This document shows positions 8,399 through 17,708 of a DNA stretch of 64,000 bases, one piece after another; within the stretch, counting starts at the first letter, position 1; each line of letters begins with the position of its first letter. The stretch comes from Helicobacter colisuis (lineage in GTDB: Bacteria; Campylobacterota; Campylobacteria; Campylobacterales; Helicobacteraceae): the NCBI RefSeq assembly GCF_023646285.1, contig NZ_JAMOKX010000001.1, forward strand, positions 62,001-126,000, read 5' to 3'. The translations under genes were made by a program, and so were the position numbers. The notes under the pieces are model-generated. The model searched no databases and was not told the DNA's origin. It worked only from the letters and a program-made list of their open reading frames with translations.

Positions 8399-10256
8399 AA
8401 GTTTTTGTTGCATAAGATTTATCGATGTGAAACTTGCGATAAAATTCCTCCAACTCTTTATCGCCAAAATCCTCTAATAAACCTTTTTGTTTTAATGATT
8501 CTAAAATCTTTATATCACAATCTGTTTCTTTTGGCCACTCACGCCTATAACCATCTGCAATATTTTTATCCGTTGCATCGATGATAATAATATTCCCAAA
8601 AATACGAATATCTCGTTTTGAATCAATATTATTAACCACGCGCCACAAAATCATATAAAGATTTTCAAGATCGTTTTTCTCCCAATCAAGCAACACAAGA
8701 ATCCTCATATGCTTTTGCAAAGCTTGAAACAAAGTTTCATTTAAATACTTTTGCAAACACTCGTCTGCTTTCTTTCTAACTCCAAGCAAAGTAATTGGAT
8801 TTTTTGTTTCTTTAAAATATTGTCTTAAAATTTCAGCCTTAGGGAAAATCTCCTTTATTTGTTTTAGTAATATTTCATTTTCTAAAATCTCTAATTGAAG
8901 ATTCTCAATTTCTTTGCCTGTGCAATCAACTCCTAGCTTACCACCCTCTGCAAAATTAGGGGAAGCATGATCAAGCGCATCACAAACCCCCTCGCTAAAA
9001 AGGCAATTTTTCACATTAAAACGATTTAAAATATAAGGTATAATATCCTTTGATTCTAAACTTGGTGCATCCTCTCCTACAAAAATAGCATGCTTAACAA
9101 AACTCATCTGCCCTACTCCCCAAAAAGAGTGCATACTCTGTTTAGCGGCACTTGGGAATCGTGCTTCAATTTTGGCTAAAATTAAATTATGAAACACACC
9201 ATTTTCTGGCATAAAATAATCTATTAAACTTGGAGTGGTCGTCTGCAAAAGTGGTAAAAAAATCCGCTCTGTTGGATAGCCCAAATATTTATCTTCCAAA
9301 GGAGGCTTGCCTACAACTGAAGCAAGATAAATAGGATTTTTCTTGTGCGTAATTGCACTCACTTCAAGCACTGGATAAGGCTCAATAGGCGTATAAAACC
9401 CTGTGTGATCTCCAAATCTCCCCTCATCTCTTAGTTCATCAGTATCCACAAAACCCTCAATCACAATATCACTATCATAAGGCACACAAAGTTCATTACT
9501 TACGCATTTTACAAGTCTTACTTTTTGCTTTTTAATAAAGCCATAAAGCATTAATTCAAATATACCATAAGGCAAAGGTGCAGTCGCACACCAAGTATAG
9601 AGCGGATTCCCTCCTATTGCAATACTAACTGGCATTTTTTGATTTGCTTTTTTGTATTCTTCAAAGATTCCAACTGAATCCTTATGAATCTGCCAATGCA
9701 ATCCTAAATGATTTTTATCATAGACTTGCAAACGATACATTCCAAGATTCCGCACACTACCATCAAGACTTTGTGTATAACATTGCCCCATTGTGATAAA
9801 AGCACCCCCATCTTCACTCCAAGTTTTTAAAATAGGCAAAGATTGCAAATCTACTTCATTGCCAGTCTTAATCACTTCTTGACATAAACTACCACTCTTA
9901 ATAGCTTTTGGAGACAAATAGCGTAAATTTAAAAGCTTAGGGAGTGTTTGCATTATTTCTTTGAAATTTTTAGGAGGTTTTAATTTTAGCAAAAATGCAA
10001 GATCATTTGCAATTTGTCGCGTATCGCCAATTAACAACTCCACACGACTAAAACTTCCAAACAGATTCATCAAAACTGGAATTTCAAAGTTAATCCCGCG
10101 TTGTTTATCAATAGGGTTAGTAAAAAACAATGCCTTAGAATCAGACTTTTTAACTTCCAAATACGCAAGATGGGGAATCTCCAAATTAATATCCAAAGGC
10201 TCAGAGATGATTTTAACTTCATTATGTGCTTTTAATAAATCTAAAGTTTGTCGCAT
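8397..10256 (-). CDS. UbiD-family decarboxylase, menaquinone biosynthesis type
   Basis: 619 residues, full length for the long UbiD subfamily, which uses prenylated FMN to remove an aromatic carboxyl group. Visible family blocks include a glycine/asparagine-rich core (M-G-Q-C-Y-T and R-N-L-G-M-Y-R near 170-190), G-R-F-G-D-H-T-G-F-Y near 290, and R-F-P-S-A-A-K near 385. In Helicobacter, menaquinone is made by the futalosine route and the family member of this length is annotated as its decarboxylase; that assignment rests on family knowledge. An ATG preceded by GGAGATAAAA fixes the start. It lies 26 bases downstream of the YmdB-like gene. A general UbiD decarboxylase with another aromatic substrate is the alternative. 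Confidence 0.82.
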   Translation of the reverse strand: MRQTLDLLKAHNEVKIISEPLDINLEIPHLAYLEVKKSDSKALFFTNPIDKQRGINFEIPVLMNLFGSFSRVELLIGDTRQIANDLAFLLKLKPPKNFKEIMQTLPKLLNLRYLSPKAIKSGSLCQEVIKTGNEVDLQSLPILKTWSEDGGAFITMGQCYTQSLDGSVRNLGMYRLQVYDKNHLGLHWQIHKDSVGIFEEYKKANQKMPVSIAIGGNPLYTWCATAPLPYGIFELMLYGFIKKQKVRLVKCVSNELCVPYDSDIVIEGFVDTDELRDEGRFGDHTGFYTPIEPYPVLEVSAITHKKNPIYLASVVGKPPLEDKYLGYPTERIFLPLLQTTTPSLIDYFMPENGVFHNLILAKIEARFPSAAKQSMHSFWGVGQMSFVKHAIFVGEDAPSLESKDIIPYILNRFNVKNCLFSEGVCDALDHASPNFAEGGKLGVDCTGKEIENLQLEILENEILLKQIKEIFPKAEILRQYFKETKNPITLLGVRKKADECLQKYLNETLFQALQKHMRILVLLDWEKNDLENLYMILWRVVNNIDSKRDIRIFGNIIIIDATDKNIADGYRREWPKETDCDIKILESLKQKGLLEDFGDKELEEFYRKFHIDKSYATKT

Positions 10257-10282
10257 TTTTATCTCCTAATTTCACTTCTTGA

Positions 10283-11098
10283 TTAAAAAGCTATCAAGGT
10301 TTGTTTAATCTCACCATTATCCAATGCTTTGAGCTTAAAAGCTTCTTTGCAAAATCCATTTTCCAACTCAAAAACAACCATTTGAAAAATACTAGGAATC
10401 CCCTTGCTTTCAGGAATCCTAAGACGATTTGGCACACCTGTCAAAAACTTTTCAATAGGTTCTTGCATTTCCATTCCAATCACACTTTTTCTTGCTCCAC
10501 TCATACCCACATCACTCACCCCAAAAGTCCCCTCAAAAATCTCCAAATCATCAGTCCCAACATGCGTATGTGTCCCAAGAATTGCGCTAATTTTTCCCTT
10601 TAACATCATAAACATTGCGCGTTTTTCACTTGTTGCTTCAGCATGAAAATCAACAATAATATTCTTAATTCCCTCTTCTTGCAAAGATTCTACAACTTCT
10701 TTAGCACAAACAAAAGCATTATCGCATTGCGGCATTCCAAAACTTCCCATAAGATTTAACACCGCAAACTTCTCTTCTTTTATTTCTCCTTTATAGATTC
10801 CACTTCCCATTACACCTTTTGGATAATTATGCGGACGCAAAATCACTGAATCATCTTGAGATAAAAGTGGAAAAATATCTTTTTTATCCCAAATGTGATT
10901 CCCGCTTGTAAAAATATCCACTCCATAGCCTTGAAGTTCCAAAAAAGTTGAAACACTCAAGCCAAATCCATGACTAGCATTCTCTCCATTAGCTATTACG
11001 CAATCAATTGCATATTTTTTTCGCACTTCACCCAAATAATCTCCAACCAATCTCCGACCAACTTTTCCTACAATATCTCCAATAAATCCAAAACGCAT
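10283..11098 (-). CDS. YmdB/TIGR00282-family metallophosphoesterase
   Basis: 271 residues of the calcineurin-like phosphoesterase family represented by Bacillus YmdB (a cyclic-nucleotide phosphodiesterase) and Deinococcus DR1281. Metal-binding motifs are complete: G7-D8, N37-G-E39-N40, S-G-N-H-I-W-D, D-F-H-A-E and G-T-H-T-H. A Shine-Dalgarno AAAGGG lies before the ATG. It sits 16 bases after mfd, probably in the same transcript. The physiological substrate in Helicobacter is unknown. Confidence 0.88.
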   Translation of the reverse strand: MRFGFIGDIVGKVGRRLVGDYLGEVRKKYAIDCVIANGENASHGFGLSVSTFLELQGYGVDIFTSGNHIWDKKDIFPLLSQDDSVILRPHNYPKGVMGSGIYKGEIKEEKFAVLNLMGSFGMPQCDNAFVCAKEVVESLQEEGIKNIIVDFHAEATSEKRAMFMMLKGKISAILGTHTHVGTDDLEIFEGTFGVSDVGMSGARKSVIGMEMQEPIEKFLTGVPNRLRIPESKGIPSIFQMVVFELENGFCKEAFKLKALDNGEIKQTLIAF

Positions 11099-11114
11099 TT
11101 ATCTATCCCTTTAA

Positions 11115-14100
11115 CTACTTCAAATATTCCATAACCGCTCCTAAAATATCTTCTTCATCTTTGCTTTTTGCAACGATAGTTTTTTTCTCACCCTTTGAAT
11201 CCATAAAAGTAATATTTTGCTGATAATTTAAAACACTCACAATATCGTGCATTCTAGCTTTAATTTTAATAATAATTAAACCAATAAATTGTTTTGTGTA
11301 AATATCCAAACTTCCAAATCTCTCTTCAATCTCTGATTCTATACCATAAACTGCGCTTTCTTCCTCGCATCTTGACAATCTGCGATATATCTCTAAACGC
11401 AATTTCTCTGAAGCAATCAACTCGGGATTTAAAAATGCTGTTACACTTAACTTCACATCAATATTAGTCTTTTCTTCTTTTACATTTCCGCTTAGCTGAT
11501 AAATAGCTTCTTCTAGCATTCTTAGATATAAAGAGTAACCAATATTTTTTATATGCCCACTTTGAGCCTCACCAAGCAAATTACCCCCACCTCTTATCTC
11601 CAAGTCATGATAAGCCAAAGCGCCACCACTTCCCAAATACGCATTTTTTTCTAGCGCCATTAAGCGTTTTTGTGCTTCTTGAGTGATTTTATTTGAATCT
11701 TCAATCAAAAAATAACAAAATCCCTCTTTACTGCCTCGCCCTACACGCCCCCTTAGCTGATGCAAATCCGCAATCCCAAAACAATCACTTCTATCCACCA
11801 AAATCGTATTTGCATTAGGAAGATGAATTCCTGATTCGACAATAGAAGTGCAAAGCAAGAGATTAAATTCTCCCTTTGCAAACTCCATAATAATATCTTC
11901 AGATTCTTGAGCTGAAATTTGCGAATGTAAAATAGCAATCTTTAAATGCGGTATTACACTTAAAACTTCTTCTTTTCTTTGGTTAATAGAAGCGATATTA
12001 TTATGAATATAAAACACTTGACCTCCACGTCTTAATTCCCTTAAAACCACTTCCTTAAGCAATGAATCACTATAGGTTTTTACAAAAGTTCTTGTAGGCA
12101 ATCTCTGACTTGGAGCTTCTTTTAATTCACTCAAACCCTTAATGTGTGAAAGTGCCATATTAAGCGTTCTTGGAATAGGAGTAGCAGACATTGAAAGCAA
12201 ATGAATATTTTGACTTATTTCTTTAATTCTCTCTTTTTGCTTCACTCCAAATTTATGCTCTTCATCCACCACAATGAGAGCTAATTTTTTAAAAACTACG
12301 CTTAAAAGCGCGTGAGTTCCAACAACAATATCCACACTCCCCTGCTTTAATCCCTCTAAAATAGACTTTTTCTCTTTGGCGCTAACATATCTATCTAGCC
12401 TTGCCATTTTCACACCAAAGTTTTCAAAACGAGCTTTTATTGTTGAGAAATGCTGATAGGCTAATAAAGTCGTTGGAGCAATAATAGCCGCTTGATAGCC
12501 ACTTAAAAAACAAGCCAACATTGCATTCATAGCTACTTCTGTTTTACCAAACCCAACATCCCCACTTAACAATCTATCCATCACTCTACCACTAGAGAGA
12601 TCCTTAAAAATTTCTTGGATAGCTTGACTTTGATCTTTTGTATAAACAAATCCACTTTGCCCTTGAAAAACTAGAATCTCTTCTTTATTAGTATCAATGA
12701 TAATCCCATCAATCAATTCTCTTTTAGCTGCTAGAGCAATGATTCCATTAGCAATAACAAAAAGCTTTTCTTTGATTTTTTCTTTAAGCTTTACAAAAGA
12801 ACCCTTGCCTAGCCTATCAAGTATCGGAATGCCACCATCTGCAATATACCGATCAACCCTATCTAAATTTTCAACAGGCAAAAGTAATTTATCTTCACCC
12901 AAATATTTTAGCTCAATAAAATCCCGCGTTGCGCCAAAAATATTAGCTTGAATGATTCCATTAAAAACTGCCACTCCATAATCAATATGCACAACATAAT
13001 CCCCAGTCTTTAATTCATCAATTAAAATTTTATTAGGGCGCTTTTTAGTTTGTTTTTGTTGAACATTGAGTGAGAGTATTAATTCCTCTTTACCTAAAAT
13101 CCAAACCCCATAATCTTTTCCCAACACAAATTCATAATCTTTGTGCTCACTAGGCGTGATTCCAGCTTGTCGCACTAGCGCTTCAGTTTTGGCTATTAGC
13201 GTGATTTTTTTGTGTTTATGAAATTCCAAAAAGCTCGGAATATTTCTAAAAGCACATTCAAAATCCTCATAATTTTTACTAATTTCTAGACTTGAATGCT
13301 CTAAAATCTTATGCAACAAACCTTGATTCTGCTCCTTAAATTCCAAAAGCTCATTAAGTAAATTTTCTAAATTAGGCGCTTTAATATAAGGATATTCTTC
13401 TAAGAGATTCTGTGTGCCTTCCACAAACCAAAGCCCATATGAAGCAATACTATTCCCCTCAAGCTGCAAAGCATTTTGCAAATGCGATTCTTCTATTTTT
13501 TCAACAAGCTTTTCATAAGTTTCTTCATTGAGATTAAAGAAAGCAGGTAGAATCTCTATTTGTTCTAATTCTTCTTGTATGCAAAGTTGTGTTTGCACAT
13601 CAAAAAATCGCATACTCTCAATCTCATTATCAAAAAGAGAAATGCGAATGGGATTTTCAAAATTAGGCAAGAAAAGATCAATAATATCACCCCTTATTGA
13701 AACTTCTCCTTTGACTTCAACAAGCTCCACAAACTCATAGCCAAAATATAATAACTTCTCTTGAAATGACTTAAGCTCTAAACATTCTCCAAATTCAACA
13801 CTAAAACCCTGTAATAATTCTAGTTTTGGCATAGGATTAAGCAAAGTTTGCAAAGGCGTTAGCAAGATTTTTTGCTCTTTTGATTCATAAAACCTTTTAA
13901 GCGTTTTAAAAATCTCGCCAAGCTCATCTTGATAACTTCTTAAATCCTCTCCAAAAACTGCCCTAAAATCCTCTAGTACATAAGAATCAAAGCCCAAAAA
14001 ACTAGCAACATCCGCCATTCTTTGCGCTTCATTTTTATCCTTAGCTAAACCAATCAATCCCTTAGAATAAGTCTTAGCAAAACCATCTTTTTTGGCTTTT

Positions 14101-14129
14101 AAAAACTCATAAAAGCTACTTTGAACCAA
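11115..14129 (-). CDS. mfd: Transcription-repair coupling factor Mfd
   Basis: A 1004-residue ATP-dependent translocase that displaces stalled RNA polymerase and recruits UvrA. The order is UvrB-like N-terminal region; RNA-polymerase interaction domain around Y-V-V-H-I-D-Y-G; helicase motifs with Walker A G-D-V-G-F-G-K-T-E-V, the D-E-E-H box and a Q-L-R-G-R-V-G-R motif VI; then the C-terminal TRCF domain. It is shorter than E. coli Mfd (1148) but close to H. pylori Mfd. The start is a TTG overlapping the end of ccmA by 14 bases. The neighbours ccmA and csd1 match the H. pylori order HP1541-1543. Confidence 0.95.
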   Translation of the reverse strand: MVQSSFYEFLKAKKDGFAKTYSKGLIGLAKDKNEAQRMADVASFLGFDSYVLEDFRAVFGEDLRSYQDELGEIFKTLKRFYESKEQKILLTPLQTLLNPMPKLELLQGFSVEFGECLELKSFQEKLLYFGYEFVELVEVKGEVSIRGDIIDLFLPNFENPIRISLFDNEIESMRFFDVQTQLCIQEELEQIEILPAFFNLNEETYEKLVEKIEESHLQNALQLEGNSIASYGLWFVEGTQNLLEEYPYIKAPNLENLLNELLEFKEQNQGLLHKILEHSSLEISKNYEDFECAFRNIPSFLEFHKHKKITLIAKTEALVRQAGITPSEHKDYEFVLGKDYGVWILGKEELILSLNVQQKQTKKRPNKILIDELKTGDYVVHIDYGVAVFNGIIQANIFGATRDFIELKYLGEDKLLLPVENLDRVDRYIADGGIPILDRLGKGSFVKLKEKIKEKLFVIANGIIALAAKRELIDGIIIDTNKEEILVFQGQSGFVYTKDQSQAIQEIFKDLSSGRVMDRLLSGDVGFGKTEVAMNAMLACFLSGYQAAIIAPTTLLAYQHFSTIKARFENFGVKMARLDRYVSAKEKKSILEGLKQGSVDIVVGTHALLSVVFKKLALIVVDEEHKFGVKQKERIKEISQNIHLLSMSATPIPRTLNMALSHIKGLSELKEAPSQRLPTRTFVKTYSDSLLKEVVLRELRRGGQVFYIHNNIASINQRKEEVLSVIPHLKIAILHSQISAQESEDIIMEFAKGEFNLLLCTSIVESGIHLPNANTILVDRSDCFGIADLHQLRGRVGRGSKEGFCYFLIEDSNKITQEAQKRLMALEKNAYLGSGGALAYHDLEIRGGGNLLGEAQSGHIKNIGYSLYLRMLEEAIYQLSGNVKEEKTNIDVKLSVTAFLNPELIASEKLRLEIYRRLSRCEEESAVYGIESEIEERFGSLDIYTKQFIGLIIIKIKARMHDIVSVLNYQQNITFMDSKGEKKTIVAKSKDEEDILGAVMEYLK

Positions 14130-14556
14130 CTACATTCTCAACTTTTTTGGAAATATCATTGTGTGGCTTATTTTTTTCAAAAGCACTTCTAATTTCATTA
14201 TTTTTGTGTGTAATGCTATGCCCAACAAACTCACCTGTTTTTTCAATTACAAGCTCTTTAGCATTGATTTCTCCATCAATTCTGCCTTGAGGTAGAATCT
14301 CAACAATACTGCACTCACAATTCCCCATTAACTTTCCGCTAACTACCAAATGTTCGGCATTAATAGTGCCATTTACATTCCCGCTTTTGCCAATAACAAT
14401 ATTATTCTTAGTAATAATGCTACCTTCTAACTCACCATCAATATGCAAATTGCACTCACTAACAATATCTCCCTTTATTCTTGTGCCCTGCGCAATAATA
14501 CTGGTGTTTCCAGAATTTCCGATAGTTTGTTTATCATTGTTAGCAAAGATTGCCAT
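14116..14556 (-). CDS. ccmA: Bactofilin CcmA, cell-shape scaffold
   Basis: 146 residues. After a short N-terminal tail (M-A-I-F) comes the bactofilin beta-helix: S-I-I-A-Q-G-T-R-I-K-G, then regular turns such as H-I-D-G-E-L-E-G and L-V-V-S-G-K-L-M-G, about residues 20-120, then a charged tail. CcmA polymerises without nucleotide and organises the peptidoglycan hydrolases that give helical shape in H. pylori. The ATG has GGAG 12 bases upstream. The gene begins 82 bases inside the end of csd1 in another frame and overlaps mfd by 14 bases. Confidence 0.92.
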   Translation of the reverse strand: MAIFANNDKQTIGNSGNTSIIAQGTRIKGDIVSECNLHIDGELEGSIITKNNIVIGKSGNVNGTINAEHLVVSGKLMGNCECSIVEILPQGRIDGEINAKELVIEKTGEFVGHSITHKNNEIRSAFEKNKPHNDISKKVENVVGSK

Positions 14557-15410
14557 TTTATGTTTTTCTCCTTTTCAAAAATTTGCGTATAATCACGCAT
14601 AGTCCATTCTATAAATGGTTTTGGATCTAAATCTCTCCCTAAATAGCGAATTTCATAATGCAAATGCGGACCGGTGCTTCTCCCAGTATTACCCGAATAA
14701 GCAATCAACTGCCCTCGCCTTACAAACTCACCCCTTTTTACAACAATTTTACTCAAATGTGCATAAAAAGTCTTAAAACCAAAAGAATGTTCTAATTTTA
14801 CCATAATTCCATACCCACCATTATAACCTGTCCCCGTAAAATCAGCCACCCCATCAGCAGGTGCATAAATAGGTGTTCCAATTGGCATTCCAAAATCAAT
14901 ACCCGTGTGAGAGTGAGAGCGCCTAAGAATTGGATGTAATCTTGTTCCCCAAGCAGCTGTGATGCGATAATCTCCCTTAAGTGGAGCACCATTTGGAATA
15001 AGTTGCATTACAAACGCCTTTTGAGCACCTGTAATACTAGCCAAATCAACTCTTTCTATTAAACTCAAATCTCTTTGGCTAGTTTGCTCCCCTAGTCCAA
15101 CAATGCCTTCTAAATCCTCAATCTTATCAGAAACTTTTACTAATTCTTCAGTTTTTTCATCAATTAAAGCTTGTAATTGCTCATTTTTTTCATTGATTTT
15201 TAAAAATTCTTGCTGCATTAAGTCGCGCTTATTTTTAATTTGTTTAACTTCGTTTAAAAGTAGCCTAATAGAAATAGCACTAAAGAAAAAAACAGCCACA
15301 ATAAACAAAACAATATACAAGATAATCTGCTTAACATACTGATGAATATTGTACTGCTTAGAACCAGCAATATCTGTAATTGTTACTACAAAGCGATTCT
15401 TTATTGCCAT
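14475..15410 (-). CDS. csd1: M23 peptidoglycan DD-endopeptidase, cell-shape protein Csd1
   Basis: About 311 residues from the ATG at 15408-15410, chosen because an AGAAG site precedes it and it lies 2 bases after the folC stop; a 16-residue longer reading is possible but would overlap folC. Order: cytoplasmic tail, one transmembrane helix, coiled coil, then a LytM domain with the zinc motif H-T-G-I-D, the Y-A-H-L block and the catalytic G-P-H-L-H. Csd1 cleaves tetra-pentapeptide crosslinks in the periplasm and works with CcmA to create curvature. H. pylori has adjacent csd1 and csd2; only one M23 gene is present here and it keeps all catalytic residues. Confidence 0.88.
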   Translation of the reverse strand: MAIKNRFVVTITDIAGSKQYNIHQYVKQIILYIVLFIVAVFFFSAISIRLLLNEVKQIKNKRDLMQQEFLKINEKNEQLQALIDEKTEELVKVSDKIEDLEGIVGLGEQTSQRDLSLIERVDLASITGAQKAFVMQLIPNGAPLKGDYRITAAWGTRLHPILRRSHSHTGIDFGMPIGTPIYAPADGVADFTGTGYNGGYGIMVKLEHSFGFKTFYAHLSKIVVKRGEFVRRGQLIAYSGNTGRSTGPHLHYEIRYLGRDLDPKPFIEWTMRDYTQIFEKEKNIKWQSLLTMINKLSEILETPVLLRRAQE

Positions 15411-15412
15411 TG

Positions 15413-16540
15413 CTATCTTCTTTTTAAAAACTCTGCGACCACACAAAAAGATCCACACACAAGGTATTTTTCATCTTTTTTAATGTTGCAAAAATCTGTA
15501 AATTCCAAATCTAATCCTCTTAAAATATCTTCTAGTTGCATTTTTGGAATCCTACGCGAACTTGAAATTTCAATAATCTCAACACGCTTAATAATAGGCT
15601 TTAAAATTTTTAAAATCTCTTTTGGATTCTTATCAAGATAGGAATTATAAACTAAAATATATTTTTCTTTACTAAAATTTTTCAAAATCGCCCTAGCACC
15701 ATTTGGATTATGCAAAACATCAACCCAAATATTAGGCGCAATCTGCTGTGCCCTACCTTGCAAATCCAACGCCTTAAGCTCTTTAAGATTCATATCAAAC
15801 CCTAGGGCTTTAAATCCAGAGTATGCTAATGCTAGATTTTCTTCTTGGAATCTCGCATAATGATGTTTTTTGCAATATTCCTTAATAGATGGTGAAATAC
15901 TTTGAATATCTAAAATTTCTAATTCTATTTGTTTTTCTTGGGCAATTTTTTGTGCAATCTTAATTACTTCAAAATGACTTTGAATCCCCAAAATTGCTTT
16001 TTTTGCCATTGCATTAAGTTTAGTTTTTGCAATAGATTCCAAGCTCTCTCCCAAAAACTCTTGATGATCTATATCAATAGCACTAAAGAGTGTTAAATCC
16101 CTTTTAACGCAAGTTGTTGTCGAATCAAACTCCCCGCCAAGTCCAGCTTCTAGCACCAAATAATCACACTCACCAAAAACTTTAAGGGCTAAAAAAGTTA
16201 AAATCTCAAAATAACTAGCCTCCTTTAAAAGTGTTAAATCAAATTCTAAAAATGCATTTTCTAAAGTTTCTAGTGTAATATTTTTTCCATTACGCCAAAA
16301 GCGCTCTTCAATACTAAATAAATGCGGAGAAGTAAAATGCCCCACATCAAGCCCTTGTTGATGAAGCATTAGTGCTAGAAACCTCCCTGTGCTACCCTTA
16401 CCATTTGTGCCAACAATATGTATTACCTTAGGTTTTAAAAAAGGAATCTTAAGAGTTTCTAAAATCTTTGGAGCGCGTTTAGGATCAAAAGGAGCGTATT
16501 CAACACCCTTTTTTTCTAAAAATTTTTTTAACTCATTCAT
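15413..16540 (-). CDS. folC: Folylpolyglutamate/dihydrofolate synthase
   Basis: About 375 residues. The ATP-binding loop I-V-G-T-N-G-K-G-S-T-G is near residue 43, the H-F-T-S-P-H-L folate-binding block near 80, and a second domain follows. FolC adds glutamate to dihydropteroate and/or folates in the cytosol. I start at ATG 16540 because AAGGTG lies about 9 bases upstream; a TTG two codons earlier is possible. It overlaps the upstream GGDEF-like gene by 8 bases. Gene order matches H. pylori (folC next to csd genes). Confidence 0.92.
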   Translation of the reverse strand: MNELKKFLEKKGVEYAPFDPKRAPKILETLKIPFLKPKVIHIVGTNGKGSTGRFLALMLHQQGLDVGHFTSPHLFSIEERFWRNGKNITLETLENAFLEFDLTLLKEASYFEILTFLALKVFGECDYLVLEAGLGGEFDSTTTCVKRDLTLFSAIDIDHQEFLGESLESIAKTKLNAMAKKAILGIQSHFEVIKIAQKIAQEKQIELEILDIQSISPSIKEYCKKHHYARFQEENLALAYSGFKALGFDMNLKELKALDLQGRAQQIAPNIWVDVLHNPNGARAILKNFSKEKYILVYNSYLDKNPKEILKILKPIIKRVEIIEISSSRRIPKMQLEDILRGLDLEFTDFCNIKKDEKYLVCGSFCVVAEFLKRR

Positions 16541-17708
16541 CACCAATCACACCTTGAGTATTTTTGGATTCTTGAAAATCTGCTAAAAGTTTCATTAGCA
16601 TATATTCCAAACTTGTCTGATTAGATCGTTGCAAAACTTGCGCACTAAGCTTAATTTTAAAGTGCATTTGCTGATATGCAAAAATGCTCTTTTTAACTAC
16701 CAAGTCCAAATTTTTAATAAATTCAATCGCATCATTCTTTTGACTATCCAACAAACAAGCTACAAACTCTTCCCCACCATAATATGAAATCCAATCACTT
16801 GGACCGCTGTATTCTTTTAAAAGTCTTCCTAAAATAGATAGAATCTTTTTCCCAGCCTCACTGCCAAAATCCTCTACAATCTTATCATAGCCCACAACCC
16901 CAAAAACTACTAATGCGTAGTTTTTATCTTGCCTACAAAATGCTTCTTCTGCAAATCCCAAAACTTTTTGCATTCCCTCTTTGCTAACCAAAGTTGTCAT
17001 CGAATCTATAGGCAAAGAACTTGCTTCTTGATATTTTATTCTTTCTTTTGGTGAGTTTTTAATTTCTTCTTGTTGCGAAATTTTTTGTATAACAAGCTCT
17101 TGGTTTAAAATTTTCTCCAAGTTTTTTAATAAATATTCTTCTTTGAAATTTTGTGGAAATTTTAGAAACTCTTTCACTTCTCCCTGCCATTCCTGAAAGG
17201 CTTGATTATTGATTTTAAAATCACTTAAAATCTCTAATACACTTTTATTTTTTTGGACTTCTAGACCTTTTTTTAATAATTCATTCCATTTTTCTTTCCA
17301 AGTCTGCATAATCTTAGGATTAGATTTGTCAAATTCCAAAAGCTGACTTTTAGCAAGTGAAGAGATAGACTTTTCAGGATAAGTCGCCAAAATACGCAAA
17401 AGAATTTTGATAATTTCCACATAAAGCGCAAAATTTTTCTTATAAAAATACATATGATTTAATGCCACAATCAAATGAATCGTTAATTCATCTTTATTTC
17501 TAAATTCTTTATTAGCTAAATTGTCTCTAACTTCTGCATCAATTTTTTCTAACATATTTTTTAAGCTAATATAATCCCCATAGGATTTTAAACCCATTTT
17601 TTTGGCTTGTCTGCAAAAATAATCAGTGTAAGCCTCTGGCGTAGGATCACTGCCCTCTTGCATCAATTCTTTCAAAGCTTCTTTAGCAATCTTTTGAATT
17701 ATCTGCAT
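16533..17708 (-). CDS. Degenerate GGDEF-domain protein, probably not an active diguanylate cyclase
   Basis: 391 residues. The first ~230 are predicted helical and resemble no family I know. A GGDEF-type domain follows at about 235-385. The signature loop is intact (Y-Y-G311-G-E-E-F315), but the metal-binding and substrate segment reads F-G-V-V-G-Y-D-K-I-V-E-D instead of the canonical D-x-D-x-F-K-x-I-N-D, and the inhibitory R-x-x-D site is G-P-S-D. It may therefore bind nucleotide or act as a scaffold rather than make c-di-GMP. The ATG overlaps the lptE stop (TAATG), implying coupling with lptE. Confidence 0.72.
   Translation of the reverse strand: MQIIQKIAKEALKELMQEGSDPTPEAYTDYFCRQAKKMGLKSYGDYISLKNMLEKIDAEVRDNLANKEFRNKDELTIHLIVALNHMYFYKKNFALYVEIIKILLRILATYPEKSISSLAKSQLLEFDKSNPKIMQTWKEKWNELLKKGLEVQKNKSVLEILSDFKINNQAFQEWQGEVKEFLKFPQNFKEEYLLKNLEKILNQELVIQKISQQEEIKNSPKERIKYQEASSLPIDSMTTLVSKEGMQKVLGFAEEAFCRQDKNYALVVFGVVGYDKIVEDFGSEAGKKILSILGRLLKEYSGPSDWISYYGGEEFVACLLDSQKNDAIEFIKNLDLVVKKSIFAYQQMHFKIKLSAQVLQRSNQTSLEYMLMKLLADFQESKNTQGVIGDE

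Noticed and set aside
16533-17708. Active diguanylate cyclase
   Set aside because: The loop G-G-E-E-F is intact, but the metal-binding Asp and substrate Asn/Asp positions are substituted.
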